A stretch of 64,000 nucleotides of DNA, from assembly GCA_011799875.1 (NCBI GenBank), contig CM022297.1, positions 72,863,868 to 72,927,867 of the forward strand, given 5' to 3'. The notes under the pieces are model-generated. The model ran no database searches. It had not been told where the DNA came from and saw only the letters and a program-made list of their open reading frames with translations. Made by a program: the position numbers and the translations under genes. Shown here one piece after another: positions 1 through 12,312 of the stretch (positions within the stretch are counted from its first letter, which is position 1; each line of letters begins with the position of its first letter). Origin of the DNA: Thinopyrum elongatum (lineage: Eukaryota; Streptophyta; Magnoliopsida; Poales; Poaceae).

Positions 1-715
1 GGGCGGCGGGGCTCCTCCTCCCGATCCGATCTAGAACCAGGGGGAGGAGAGGAGCGAGGCGACAGGCTGGCGGTGTCGAGGACGGCGTCGAGGTGGCCGA
101 GGCGGCGACGGCGCGAGGCGGCGGCTGTCCCGATCCGATATGGATCGGGGAGGGGGAGGGGAGACCGAGTGGGGGGGGATTAGGGTTTCGTGGGGGGCTT
201 CGGGGGGGGTGATATAGGGGCCGGCTGGGTCGGCCTGATGGCCAGCTGGGCCGAGGCCCAGCAAGGGGGGGGGATTTCCTTTTATTTTCTTTGTTTATTT
301 TTGTTTACAAAAATGTTTAGGCCACTTATGGACTTTTGTAAAATATAAGAACTGGTCCATAATTCACAGTGCAACATTAGTCACTGCTAGAAATTGGTTT
401 GGTGTCCATATCTTTTTACTTGGATTTTATTAAATTAAAAAGGTATGAAATAGTGTTGTTTTGATAATGTTAAAGCCACCTAATTAATTTATTATTCGCT
501 GGTTACAGTTTTAGAATAGTCTCTGCAATATTTGCTATTTATTGAACATTTTAGTTTCTGATTTGAGCAACTTTTATTTTCCACTTTGAGTTTGAATTTC
601 CAATTTGAATTTGAATTGGAAATGAGATATGAGCCAATGATTAAGCATTGTTTAACATGATGACATGGCACAATCAAAGGGGTGATTACTGTAGCTAACC
701 ACTGGGGGTGTTACA
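1..715 (-). mobile_element. 5' part of a Y-type giant LTR (window-truncated)
   Basis: On the minus strand this piece starts TGTAACACCCCC, runs through an AT-rich stretch, then a polyC/GGGCC-rich leader up to the window edge. The same order (TGTRACRCCC terminus, CTACAGTAA motif, AT-rich U3, GC-rich leader with CTTGG-CCCA-CTGGCC) is seen at 13680-15300 and in Y3. It abuts X's left LTR at 716, where X's right LTR reads straight through (24018-24030), so it is an insertion in X. Its other end and its TSD lie outside the window. No gene is supported here; the ORFs are low-complexity GC-rich frames. Confidence 0.75.
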
Positions 716-1282
716 ATATCCAAGGCAATGATCATGAATATAGGCATCACGTGCGTGAGAAGTAGACCGAAATGATTCTGCATCTACTACTATTACTCCA
801 CACATCGACCGCTATCCATCATGCATCTAGAGTATTAAGTTCGTAAGAACGGAGTAACGCCTTAAGCAAGATGACATGATGTAGAGGGATAAACTCAAGC
901 AATATGATATAAACCCCATGTTTTTATCCTTGATGGCAACAATACAATACGTGCCTCGCTACCCCTTCTGTCACTGGGTGAGGACACCACAAGATTGAAC
1001 CAAAACTAAGCACCTCTTCCATTCCAAGAAAACTAAATCTAGTTGGCCAAACCAAATCGATAGTTCGAAGAGAAATACAAAGATATCTTAATCATGCATA
1101 AAAGAGTTCAGAGAAGACTCAAATAATATTCATAGATAATCTGATCATAAACTCACAATTCATCGGATCTCAACGAACACACCACAAAAAAGTATTATAT
1201 CGGATAGATCTCCATGAACAGCGAGGAGAACATTGTATTGAAGATCAAAGAGAGAGAAGAAGCCATCTAGCTACTTGCTATG
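716..1282 (-). mobile_element. X element, left (3') LTR, first segment
   Basis: This segment matches 24020-24165 plus 28308-28738 in the right LTR of X with small differences, so it is part of the X LTR. The first roughly 450 bp of the LTR (equivalent to 23573-24019) are missing because the 1-715 element is inserted there. The segment is interrupted at 1282 by Y1 and resumes at 17904. No coding content is visible. Confidence 0.85.
1278..1282. repeat. Target-site duplication CTATG, left copy (Y1)
   Basis: CTATG directly precedes the TGTGACGCCC start of Y1 and is repeated at 17899-17903 right after its GCGTCACA end. The empty site is visible in X's right LTR near 28730-28735 (GCTATGGACC). This proves Y1 is a single insertion unit spanning 1283-17898. 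Confidence 0.95.
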
Positions 1283-2030
1283 TGTGACGCCCGGATAATT
1301 AAGCTACAGTAACCCTCTACTAATGATGCCACATCACCACGGTTACTGTTGAATAACTCGCGTTGATTCAAACCTCGTTCAAATTCTAATTTAATTCAAG
1401 TCAAACAATTAAAGTTTTCAAATATTAAAACTAAAATGTTAAAATTGTGGCAATTAATCATTTGTTAATATTGGTGGTGCACAAACATTTTTGTAAAGTG
1501 TTTTAAGTGCCCTAAACTAAGTAAAACAGGGCTAAAAACAACTTTTAAATGCTTTTTATTTAATAAATAATTGCAAGCTTTTTATTTAAAGTGCCAAATT
1601 ATTTGTGGCAGTGACCTAATTCGTTATACTAATTTAGGAACAACTTTTATATTTTATAAGACTGTTTTTGTTTTAATGAGGTTTGAAAAAAGAAAACAAT
1701 TACAAGAAAAAAACAAATAAAAGGGGAAAAGGGGGAAAACTCCCTTGCTCCCCTTGGGCCTTGGCCCATCTGGCCACAGGCCGGCCCAGCAGCCTGGCCA
1801 CCCACTCCCGTGTCGTCTTCCCCTCCGCCCTGCTCAACCGACCACGCGCACACACGCCCGACGCCGCCCGCCGTCTCCACCGCACCACCTCGCAGCCCCG
1901 CGCCGCTGCAGTACGACAGAGGGATAAGGTCGACCCCCAGGGCACCCCAGGTGAACCCTATCCCCACTTCCCCTCTCCCTCTGGCCTCTCTCCCTCCCTC
2001 GCCAGATCCACGCGCCCGATTGCTCCCGTG
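1283..2030 (+). repeat. Y1 left LTR, segment 1
   Basis: This segment aligns with 13680-14420 of the right LTR. It begins TGTGACGCCCGGATAATT, has an AT-rich U3-like part to about 1700, then a GGGCC-rich leader. It stops at CCGTG, where the copia element is inserted. GC-rich ORFs at 1683-2045 are not conserved and are not called. Confidence 0.9.
2026..2030. repeat. Target-site duplication CCGTG (copia)
   Basis: CCGTG precedes the copia LTR at 2031 and recurs at 10809-10813 directly after the other LTR. The uninterrupted site reads TCCCGTGGTCG in Y1's right LTR (14411-14421). Confidence 0.95.
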
Positions 2031-3771
2031 TGTTGGGGAACGTAGTAATAATTCAAAATTTTCCTACGTGTCACCAAGATCAATCTAAGAGATGCTAGCA
2101 ACAAGTGAGAGGGAGTGCATCTTCATACCCTTGAAGATCGGTAAGCGGAAGCGTTACAAGAACGCGGTTGATGGAGTCGTACTCGCGGCGATTCAAATCG
2201 CGGAAGATCCGATTCAAGCGCCGAACGGACGGCGCCTCCACGTTCAACACACGTATATCCTGGGGATGTCTCCTCCTTCTTGATCCAGCAAGGGGAGAGG
2301 AGAAGTTGAGGGAGAGCTCCGGTAGCACGACGGCGTGGTGGCAGTGGAGCTCGTGGTTCTCCGGCAGAGCTTCGCTAAGCACTACGGAGGAGGAGGAGTA
2401 GGAGGGGGAAGGGCTGCGCCAGGGGCAAGGGTTGCAGCTCCCATGCACCTCCCCACTATATATAGGGGTGGAGGGGGCTGGTTTCTTGCCCTCCAAGTCC
2501 ATTGGGGTGTTGGCAAAGGTGGGAGGAAAGAAATCCCATCCTTTCCCTTCCCCACCGATTGTTATCCCCCCTTTTTAGGGATCTTGATCTTATCCCTTCG
2601 GGATATGATCTTATTCCTTCTAAGGGGGGATCTTGGTGCGCCTTGACCAGGGGTGTGGGGCCTTGCCCCCACTACCCACGTTCATGTGGGTCCCCCCATG
2701 CAGGTGGGCCCCACTTCGGAATCTTCTAGAACCTTCCCGGTACAATACCAAAAAATCCCGAACATTTTCCGGTGGCCAAAATAGGACTTCCCATATATAA
2801 ATCTTTACCTACGGACCATTCCGGAAGTCCTCGTGACGTCCGGGATCTCATCCGAGACTCCGAACAACTTTCGGTAACCACATACAATTTCTCATAACAA
2901 CTCTAGCGTCACGGAACCTTAAGTGTGTAGACCCTACGGGTTCGGGAACCATGCAGACATGACCAAGACACCTCTCCGGCCAATAACCAATAGCGGGATC
3001 TGGATACCCATATTGGCTCCCACATGTTCCACGATGATCTCATCAGATGAACCACGATGTCGGGGATTCAATCAATCCCGTATAGAATTCCCTTTGTCCA
3101 TCGGTATGTTACTTGCCTGAGATTCGATCGTCGGTATCCCTATACCTTATTCAATCTCATTACCGGCAAGTCTATTTACTCGTTCCGTAATGCATGATCC
3201 CGTGGCTAACTCCTTAGTCACATTGAACTCATTATGATGATGCATTACCGAGTGGGCCCAGAGATACCTCTCCGCCATACGGAGTGACAAATCCCAGTCT
3301 CGATTCGTGCCAACCCAACAGACACTTTCGGAGATACCTGTAGTGCACCTTTATGATCACCCAGTTACGTTGTGACGTTTGATACACCCAAAGCATTCCT
3401 ATGGTATCCGGGAGTTGCACAATCTCATGGTCTAAGGAAATGATTCCTGACATTTAGAAAAGCTCTAGCAAACGAACTACACGATCTTGTGCTATGCTTA
3501 GGATTGGGTCTTGTCCATCACATCATTCTCCTAATGATGTGATCCCGTTATCAACGACATCCAATGTCCATGGTCAGGAAACCACAACCATCTATTGGTC
3601 AACGAGCTAGTTAACTAGAGGCTCACTAGGGACATGCTGTGGTCTATGTATTCACACATGTATTATGGTTTCTGGTTAATACAATTATAGCATGAACAAT
3701 AGACAATTATCATGAACAAAGAAATATAATAATAACCATTTTATTATTGCCTCTAGGGCATATTTCCAACA
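2031..3771 (-). repeat. Copia 3' LTR (left in window)
   Basis: This LTR matches 9068-10808 over its whole length without a net size change. On the minus strand it begins TGTTGGAAATATGCCC and ends CGTTCCCCAACA. It includes the TATA box at 2455-2464. A 135-residue frame (2095-2502, minus) exists in both LTRs, but its ATG lies upstream of the TATA box, so I do not call it a gene. Confidence 0.95.
2455..2464 (-). promoter_or_regulatory. TATA box of copia 3' LTR
   Basis: CTATATATAGT on the minus strand, within a GC-rich surround and pointing into R/U5 of the LTR. The same box is present in the other LTR at 9492-9501. BARE1-type LTRs are known to be transcribed from TATA boxes in this part of the LTR. 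Confidence 0.8.
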
Positions 3772-3784
3772 GTCTCCCACTTGC
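3772..3784 (-). promoter_or_regulatory. Copia polypurine tract
   Basis: On the minus strand GCAAGTGGGAGAC abuts the 3' LTR, the position where plus-strand DNA synthesis is primed. Confidence 0.85.
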
Positions 3785-3803
3785 ACTAGAGTCAATAATC
3801 TAG

Positions 3804-6800
3804 TTACATTGTGATGAATCGAACACCCATAGAGTTCTGGTGCTGATCATGTTTTGCTCGTGTAAGAGGTTTAGTCAACGGATCTGCGACATTCAGATCC
3901 GTATGTACTTTACAAATATCTATGTCTCCATCTTGAATATATTCACGAACGGAGTTGAAGCGGCGCTTGATGTGCTTGGTCTTCCTGTGAAACCTGGGCT
4001 CCTTGGCAATGGCAATTGCTCCAGTGTTGTCACAGAAGAGAGTCATCGGGCCCGACGCATTGGGAATCACTCCTAGGTAGGTGATAAACTCCTTCATCCA
4101 GACTCCTTCCCGAGCTACTTCCGAAGCAGCTATGTACTCCGCTTCACATGTAGATCCCGCCACGACGCTTTGCTTGCAACTGCCCCACCATTCAAAATGT
4201 ACACGTATCCGGTTTGTGACTTGGAGTCATCCAGATCTGTGTCAAAGCTAGCATCGGCGTAACCCTTTATGACGAGCTCTTCGGCACCTCCATAAACGAG
4301 AAACATATCCTTAGTCCTTTTCAGGTACTTCAGGATATTCTTGACCACTGTCCAGTGTTCCATTCCGGGATCACTTTGGTACCTCCCTACCAAACTTATG
4401 GCAAGGTTCACATCAGGTCTGGTACACAGCATGGCATACATAATAGAGCCTATGGCTGAGGCATAGGGGATGACACTCATCTTTTCTCTTTCTTCTGCCG
4501 AGGTCGGGCGTTGAGCTGCGCTCAATCTCACACCTTGCAATACAGGCAAGAACCCCTTCTTGGACTGATCCATATTGAACTTCTTCAATATCTTGTCAAG
4601 GTATGTGCTTTGTGAAAGACCAATGAGGCGTCTCGATCTATCTCTATAGATCTTGATGCCTAATATGTAAGCAGCTTCTCCAAGGTCCTTCATTGAAAAA
4701 CACTTATTCAAGTAGGCCTTTATGCTTTCCAAAAGGTCTATATCATTTCCCATCAATAGTATGTCATCCACATATAATATGAGAAATGCTACAGAGCTCC
4801 CACTCACTTTCTTGTAAATACAGGCTTCTCCATAAGTATTTATAAACCCAAACACTTTGATCATTTCATCAAAGCGAATGTTCCAACTCCGAGATGCTTG
4901 CACCAGCCCATAGATGGAGCGCTGGAGCTTGCATACTTTGTCAGCATTCTTAGGATCGACAAAACCTTCCGGCTGCATCATATACAATTCTTCCTTAAGG
5001 AAACCATTAAGGAATGCCATTTTGACATCCATTTGCCAGATCTCATAATCATAGAATGCGGCAATTGCTAACATGATTCGAACGGACTTCAGCTTCGCTA
5101 CGAGTGAGAAGGTCTCATCGTAGTCAACCCCTTGAACTTGTCTATAACCCTTAGCAACAAGCCGAGCCTTATAGACGGTCACATTACCATCTGTGTCAGT
5201 CTTCTTCTTAAAGATCCACTTATTCTCTATGGCTTGCCGATCATCGGGAAAGTCCGTCAAAGTCCATACTTTGTTTTCATGCATGGATCCTATCTCGGAT
5301 TTCATGGCTTCAAGCCATTTGTTGGAATCCGGGCCCGCCATCGCTTCTTCATAGTTCGAAGGTTCACCGTTGTCTAACAACATGATTTCCAGGACAGGGT
5401 TGCCGTACCACTCTGGTGCGGAACATGTCCTCGTGGACCTACGAAGTTCAGTAGCAACTTGACCCAAAGTTTCATGATCATCATCATTAACTTCCTCTCT
5501 AGTCGGTGCAGGCACCACAGAAACATCTTCCTGAGCTGCGCTACTCTCCGGTTCAAGAGGGGTTACCTCGTCAAGTTCTACTTTCCTCCCACTTACTTCT
5601 TTCGAGAGAAACTCTTTCTCCAGAAAGGATCCATTCTTGGCAACAAAGATCTTGCCTTCGGATCTGAGGTAGAAGGTATACCCAATAGTTTCCTTAGGGT
5701 ATCCTATGAAGACGCATTTTTTTGATTTGGGTTTGAGTTTTTCAGGTTGAAGTTTCTTGACATAAGCATCGCATCCCCAAACTTTCAGAAATGACAGCTT
5801 AGGTTTCTTCCCAAACCATAATTCATACGGTGTCGTCTCAACGGATTTAGACGGTGCCCTATTTAAAGTGAATGCGGCAGTCTCTAAAGCATAACCCCAA
5901 AATGATAGCGGTAGATCGGTAAGAGACATCATAGATCGCACCATATCCAATAGAGTGCGATTACGATGTTCGAACACACCATTACGCTGAGGTGTTCCAG
6001 GCAGCGTGAGTTGTGAAACAATTCCACATTTCCTTAAGTGCATGCCAAACTCGTGACTCAAGTATTCTCCTCCACGATCTGATCGTAAGAACTTTATTTT
6101 CCTGTCACATTGATTCTCTACCTCGCTCTGAAATTCCTTGAACTTTTCAAAGGTCTCAGACTTGTGTTTCATTAAGTAGACATACCCATATCTACTTAAG
6201 TCATCAGTGAGGGTGAGAACATAATGATAGCCACCGCGAGCCTCAATGCTCATTGGACCGCATACATCAGTATGTATTATTTCCAACAAGTTGGTTGCTC
6301 GCTTCATTGTTCCAGAGAACGGAGTCTTGGTCATTTTGCCCATGAGGCATGGTTCGCACGTGTCAAATGATTCATAATCAAGAGACTCCAAAAGTCCATC
6401 TGCATGGAGTTTCTTCATGCGTTTGACACCAATGTGACCAAGGCGGCAGTGCCACAAGTATGTGGGACTATCATTATCAACCTTACATCTTTTGGCATTC
6501 ACACTATGAATATGTGTAACATCATGTTCGAGATTCAATAAAAATAAACCATTGACCAGCGGGGCATGACCATAAAACATATCTCTCATATAAATAGAAC
6601 AACCATTATTCTCGGATTTAAATGAGTAGCCATCTCACATTAAATGAGATCCAGATACAATGTTCATGCTCAAAGCTGGCACTAAATAACAATTATTGAG
6701 GTTTAAAACTAATCCTGAAGGTAAATGTAGAGGTAGCGTGCCGACGGCGATCACATCGACCTTGGAACCATTCCTGACGCGCATCGTCACCTCGTCCTTC

Positions 6801-6826
6801 GCCAGTCTCCGCTTATTCCGCAGCTC
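3804..6826 (-). pseudogene. Copia pol (integrase, reverse transcriptase, RNase H), broken
   Basis: The minus-strand frames give the copia order. Integrase comes first, with a zinc-binding region (HCRLGH ... CEPC, about 6340-6465) and a catalytic core with IHTD, LRSDRGGEY and a glutamate in VFEHRN. Reverse transcriptase follows from about 5240 (KWIFKKK) with the YVDD active site at 4763-4774. RNase H is last, with SADASFD-like residues and STCEAEYIA. Breaks seen: a stop codon at the 3' end of the protease (shared with the gag frame, near 6827), a TGA near 6640 (LM*DGY context, a CGA-to-TGA type change), and a short deletion near 4180-4190 that shifts the frame inside RNase H, so the last part (3804-4163) is read in another frame. 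There are no introns. The gene is non-functional as it stands. Confidence 0.93.
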
Positions 6827-7774
6827 CTATTTTGAGTTACAAATGTGAGCAACTGCACCGGTATCAAATACCCAGGAGCTACTACAAGCGCTGGTAAGGT
6901 ACACATCAATAACATGTATATCATATATACCTTTGGCATTGCCGGCCTTCTTATCCGCTAAGTACTTGGGGCAGTTCCGCTTCCAGTGACCATTTCCCTT
7001 GCAATAAAAGCACTCAGTCTCAGGCTTGGGTCCATTCTTTGGCTTCTTCCCGGCAACTGACTTACCGGGCGCGGCAACTCCCTTGCCGTCCTTCTTGAAG
7101 TTCTTCTTACCCTTGCCTTTCTTGAAACTAGTGGTCTTATTCACCATCAACACTTGATGTTCCTTTTTGATCTCCACCTCCGCTGATTTCAGCATTGAAT
7201 ATAACTCAGGAATGGACTTCTCTATCCCTTGCATATTGTAGTTCATCACAAATCTCTTGTAGCTGGGTGGAAGCGACTGGAGGATCCTGTCAATGACCGA
7301 GTCATCTGGAAGATTAACTCCCAGCTGAGACAAGCGGTTGTGCAACCCAGACATTTTGAGTATATGCTCGCTGACAGAGTTGTTTTCCTCCATCTTACAA
7401 CTATAGAACTTGTCGGAGACTTCATATCTCTCGACCCGAGCATGAGCTTGGAAAACCATTTTCAGCTCTTGGAACATCTCATATGCTCCGTGTTGCTCAA
7501 AACGCTTTTGGAGCCCCGGTTCTAAGCTGTAAAGCATGCCGCACTGAACCAGGGAGTAATCATCACTACGCGACTGCCAGGCGTTCATAACGTCTTGAGT
7601 TGCTAGGAAAATGGGTGCGTCACCTAGCGGTGCTTCAAGGACATATGCTTTCTTGGCAGCTATGAGGATGATCCTCAAGTTACGGACCCAGTCCGTATAG
7701 TTGCTACCATCATCTTTCAGCTTGGTTTTCTCTAGGAACGCGTTGAAGTTGAGGGCAACATTAGCGTGGGCCAT
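6827..7774 (-). pseudogene. Copia gag and start of protease
   Basis: An open frame of 315 residues beginning MAHANVALNF. The N-terminal two thirds match copia gag (capsid-like, UBN2-type). A lysine-rich stretch is followed by a CCHC zinc knuckle, CFYCKGNGHWKRNC (residues about 250-263), which binds RNA. The aspartic protease begins near residue 300 with WVFDTGAVAHIC, catalytic D-T-G. The frame then ends at a stop codon where copia polyproteins normally continue into the rest of protease and integrase, so this is a truncated polyprotein rather than a separate gag gene. The ATG is supported by conservation of this start in the family. Gag itself looks intact and could still be made. Confidence 0.93.
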
Positions 7775-9053
7775 TGGATCTACAAGATAGATTGTAAAGA
7801 CAATTTTAGACTAAGTTCATGATAATTAAGTTCATCTGATCAAATTATTTAATGAACTCCCACTTAGATAGACATCCCTCTAGTCATCTAAGTGATACAT
7901 GATCCGAATCGACTAGGCCGTGTCCGATCATCACGTGAGACGGACTAGTCATCAACGGTGAACATCTCCATGTTGATCGCATCTACTATACGACTCATGT
8001 TCGACCTTTCGGTCTCTCATGTTCCGAGGCCATGTCTGTACATGCTAGGCTCGTCAAGTCAACCTAAGTGTTTCGCATGTGTAAATCTGGCTTACACCAG
8101 TTGTATGCGAACGTTAGAATCTATCACACCCGATCATCACGTGGTGCTTCGAAACAACGAACCTTCGCAACGGTGCACACTTAGGGGGAACACATTTCTT
8201 GAAATTTTTAGTGAGGGATCATCTTATTTATGCTACCGTCGTTCTAAGCAAATAAGATGTAAACATGATAAACATCACATGCAAATCATAAAGTGACATG
8301 ATATGGCCAATATCATCTTGCGCTTTTGATCTCCATCTTCGAGGCGCGGCATGATCACCATCGTCACCGGCATGACACCATGATCTCCATCATCATGATC
8401 CCCATCATCGTGTCTTCATGAAGTTGTCTCGCCAACTATTACTTCTACTACTATGGCTAATGGTTAGCAATAAAGTAAAGTAATTACATGGCGTTTTCAT
8501 TGACATGCAGGTCATACAATAAATTAAGACAACTCCTATGGCTCCTGCTGGTTGTCGTACTCATCGACATGCAAGTCATGATTCCTATTACAAGAACATG
8601 ATCACTCTCATACATCACATATATAAATCATCACATCCTTTTGGCCATATCACATCACATAGCATACCCTGCAAAAACAAGTTAGACGTCCTCAAATTGT
8701 TGTTGCATGTTTTACGTGGCTGCTATGGGTTTCTAGCAAGAACGTTTTTTACCTATGCAAAATCCACAACGGTGATATGCCAATTGCTATTTACCCTTCA
8801 TAAGCACCCTCTTCATCGAATCTGATCCGACTAAAGTGGTAGAGACAGACATCCGCTAGCCACCTTATGCAACAAGTGCATGTCAGTCGATGGAACCTGT
8901 CTCACGTAAGCGTACGTGTAAGGTCGGTCCGGGACGCTTCATACCAGAATGCCGCCGAATCAAGATAGGACTAATAACGGTAAGCAAATTGAACAAATCA
9001 TTGCCCACAACTACTTGTGTTCTACTCGTGCATAGAATCTACGCATAGACCTA
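7775..9053 (-). other. Copia untranslated leader
   Basis: About 1.28 kb between the primer site and gag. BARE1-type elements have a long leader here that carries dimerisation and packaging signals. I see no ORF of note and no clear extra element. Confidence 0.7.
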
Positions 9054-9066
9054 GCTCATGGTGCCA
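9054..9066 (-). promoter_or_regulatory. Copia primer-binding site, altered
   Basis: On the minus strand the base after the 5' LTR is followed by TGGCACCATGAGC. The expected plant tRNA-Met initiator site is TGGTATCAGAGC. The start and the GAGC end match, but the middle differs and is one base longer. See findings. Confidence 0.75.
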
Positions 9067-9067
9067 C

Positions 9068-10808
9068 TGTTGGGGAACGTAGTAATAATTCAGAAATTTC
9101 CTACGTGTCACCAAGATCAATCTAGGAGAGGCTAGCAACAAGTGAGAGGGAGTGCATCTTCATACCCTTGAAGATTGCTAAGCGGAAGCGTTACAAGAAT
9201 GCGGTTGATGGAGTCGTACTCGCGGCGATTCAAATCGCGGAAGATCCGATTCAAGCGCCGAACGGACGGCGCCTCCGTGTTCAACACACGTACAGCCCGG
9301 GGACGTCTCCTCCTTCTTGATCCAGCAAGGGGAGAGGAGAAGTTGAGGGAGAGCTCCGGCAGCACGACGGCGTGGTGGCGGTGGAGCTCGTGGTTCTCCG
9401 GCAGAGCTTCGCTAAGCACTACGGAGGAGAAGGAGTAGGAGGGGGAAGGGTTGCGCCAGGGGCAAGGGTTGCAGCTCCCATGCACCTCCCCACTATATAT
9501 AGGGGTGGAGGGGGCTGGTTTCTTGCCCTCCAAGTCCATTGGGGTGTTGGCAAAGGTGGGAGGAAAGAAATCCCATCCTTTCCCTTCCCCACTGATTGTT
9601 ATCCCCCCTTTTTAGGGATCTTGATCTTATCCCTTCGGGATATGATCTTATTCCTTCTAAGGGGGGATCTTGGTGCGCCTTGACCAGGGGTGTGGGGCCT
9701 TGCCCCCACCACCCACGTTCATGTGGGTCCCCCCATGCAGGTCGGCCCCATTCTGGAACCTTCTAGAACCTTCCCGGTACAATACCGAAAAATCCCGAAC
9801 ATTTTCCGGTGGCCAAAATAGGACTTCCCATATATAAATCTTTACCTCCGGACCATTCCGGAACTCCTCGTGACATCCGGGATCTCATCCGAGACTCCGA
9901 ACAACTTTCGGTAACCACATACAATTTCCCATAACAACTCTAGCGTCACGGAACCTTAATTGTGTAGACCCTACGGGTTCGGGAACCATGCAGACATGAC
10001 CGAGACACCTCTCCGGCCAATAACCAATAGCGGGATCTGGATACCCATATTGGCTCCCACATGTTCCACGATGACCTCATCGGATGAACCACGACGTCGG
10101 GGATTCAATTAATCCCGTATACAATTCCCTTTGTCCATCGGTATGTTACTTCCCCGAGATTCGATCGTCGGTATCCCTATACCTTGTTCAATCTCGTTAC
10201 CGGCAAGTCTCTTTACTCGTTCCGTAACGCAAGATCCCGTGGCTAACTCCTTAGTCACATTGAGCTCATTATGATGATGCATTACTGAGTGGGCCCAGAG
10301 ATACCTCTTCGTCATACGGAGTGACAAATCCCAGTCTCAATTCGTGTCAACCCAACAGACACTTTCGGAGATACCTGTAGTGCACCTTTATGGTCACCCA
10401 GTTATGTTGTGACATTTGATACACCCAAAGCATTCCTACGGTATCCGAGAGTTGCACAATCTCATGGTCTAAGGAAATGATACTTGACATTTAGAAAAGC
10501 TCTAGCAAATGAACTACACGATCTTGTGCTATGCTTAGGATTGGGTCATGTCCATCACATCATTCTCCTAATGATGTGATCCCATTATCAACGACATCCA
10601 ATGTCCATGGTTAGGAAACCACAACCATCTATTGATCAACGAGCTAGTTAACTAGAGGCTCACTAGGGACATGCTGTGGTCTATGTATTCACACATGTAT
10701 TACGGTTTCCGGTTAATAAAATTATAGCATGAACAATAGACAATTATCATGAACAAGGAAATATAATAATAACCATTTTATTATTTCCTCTAGGGCATAT
10801 TTCCAACA
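9068..10808 (-). repeat. Copia 5' LTR (right in window)
   Basis: Same length and ends as 2031-3771, with scattered substitutions. The TATA box is at 9492-9501 (minus). It is followed directly by CCGTG (10809-10813). Confidence 0.95.
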
Positions 10809-11080
10809 CCGTGGTCGCCGGCGTGCATAGCCTGTGCTACTGCTTTGAGTTATCCTATTCTGATGCATAGCCTGTTTATTGTAACTTGCTATTGATACCT
10901 TACCTGCTTATCCTAAACTGCTTAGTATAGGATGGATAGAGACCCACCAGAGACCCCACTTTGACCCAGTTGCCCCCGCTGGATTCTCAGATGACTCGAT
11001 CAATGTGATCGACAACCAGGCCCCGGCACCGCACATCACCCCCTTAGTTGTACGACACTGCAGCGTTACCATCGAGTGAC

Positions 11081-11281
11081 GAGGGTGATACCTCGATTAG
11101 CACTTCTGATGTTAACTCTGTAGAGTAGCTATTCGGTCGTGGTCATCGAGGGTGATTCCTCCTTCAGCACTTCCGATAACGACGCCGTCGTGCAACTCCT
11201 CAAGTGTGAACCTCGAGGGTGATTCCTCCTAAGTTCACCTGACGGATACATCGAGTAGGAATCCAACGAAGGTGATACCTC
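11081..11281 (+). ncRNA. Four-unit stem-loop array in Y1 left LTR
   Basis: Four copies of GAGGGTGAT(A/T)CCTC (cores at 11081, 11148, 11215 and 11268; the last is GAAGG). Each forms a GAGG/CCTC stem around a GTGATW loop, and each is nested in a longer unit-specific stem. Clear examples are GTGAAC (11206-11211) with GTTCAC (11233-11238), and GGAATCC (11258-11264) with GGATTCC (11282-11288). It is called as an RNA structure within the LTR transcript, not as an independent RNA gene. Confidence 0.55.
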
Positions 11282-12312
11282 GGATTCCCTGATGTTATGG
11301 ACACACGGATACTTGGACTTTACAACTGTTACTTGGAAAGGTGGGTCAACCCTGAGGGGTACCCGCGAGTGATCAGAAGTCGGGTTGACCTGGAGGGTAC
11401 CCGAGAGATAAATACGAGGCGTGGCCGGGCATTCTTAGCCCTTGCCACAAGTCCTCGAGACGGGGCGACGGGGTCACATCGATCGTGAGTCTCTGCTCGT
11501 TACCGCACGCTACCAACACACTAACGATTTGGATATTTGATCTGAGTGGGCGTTTGGCCCGATAGCACTAACCAATATGCGGGAATAGTTATGGGCACTC
11601 TGCGTCGTACGTTTCTTTCGAAAGCTTTGTCAGACGTCCAGTTCAGCATAGCGGCACGGATGGACCGGCGCCATCCAGGACTGAGGTGGTGCCTGGCTTC
11701 ACCGTGTGTGCAACGACCCGGAGTGCACAGGGTGATGGCCCAAGACCCCTGAGCGCTTAGGATATAGACCGATGGGGACCTCTCTGCTGAGCCTAGGTAG
11801 GACTACGGCATGTCGTTTGGCCAAGGCAGGGCGTGGCCCAGAAAAGTGTGTCCAGCCGGAGTTAAGCGAGCGTGGTGGGTAAGTTGGTGCACCACTGCAG
11901 GGAAGAACTAATCTATGCATAGCTGGATCCTCGGTAACGGACGCTTGGAGTTGTATCCCGATCGATACAACTAGAACATAATGATGAGTTGAGAAATGGA
12001 TAGTATGGCTCTGGGATTGCTTTCTCGCAGGGAGTCGAGAAAGGATCTCTGGACGAGGTTGATAACACTACTACTACTTTATATTATGCTATTCTGCACT
12101 CTTCTAATCCTGCAAGACTGTTGAAGATGCTAGTCTTCGATAGGACTAGGCCCCCTCTCTATTCTGGCATTTCTGCAGCCCAGTCCACATATACAGCCTT
12201 TCTTTGATATTGTTGCATATGTAGTGTAGATCCTTGCTTGCTGAGTACTTCGGATGAGTACTCACGGTTGCTTTGCTTCCTCTTTTTCCCCATATCCGTT
12301 TGATGCAATCAG

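Larger units (their letters stand above)
2031..10808 (-). mobile_element. BARE1/WIS/Angela-type copia retrotransposon, complete but defective
   Basis: This 8,778-bp unit has two LTRs of identical length (1,741 bp: 2031-3771 and 9068-10808), TG/CA ends and a perfect CCGTG TSD. On the minus strand the order is 5' LTR, primer site, leader, gag, protease, integrase, reverse transcriptase, RNase H, polypurine tract, 3' LTR, which is the copia order. The LTR start TGTTGGAAATATGCCC and the gag start MAHANVALNFNAFL are typical of BARE1/WIS/Angela. Two nonsense codons and one frameshifting deletion break the polyprotein, and the primer site is altered, so this copy cannot act alone. The LTRs differ at scattered sites, so the insertion is not brand new, but it is the youngest layer in the left third of the window. 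Confidence 0.97.

Noticed and set aside
2095..2502. 135-residue minus-strand ORF in both copia LTRs (also 9132-9539)
   Set aside because: Both LTRs were identical at insertion, so its presence twice is not evidence of coding. Its ATG lies upstream of the TATA box that would drive it.
11081..11281. CRISPR-like array
   Set aside because: Only four short units, imperfect, with conserved spacers, in a plant retrotransposon LTR.
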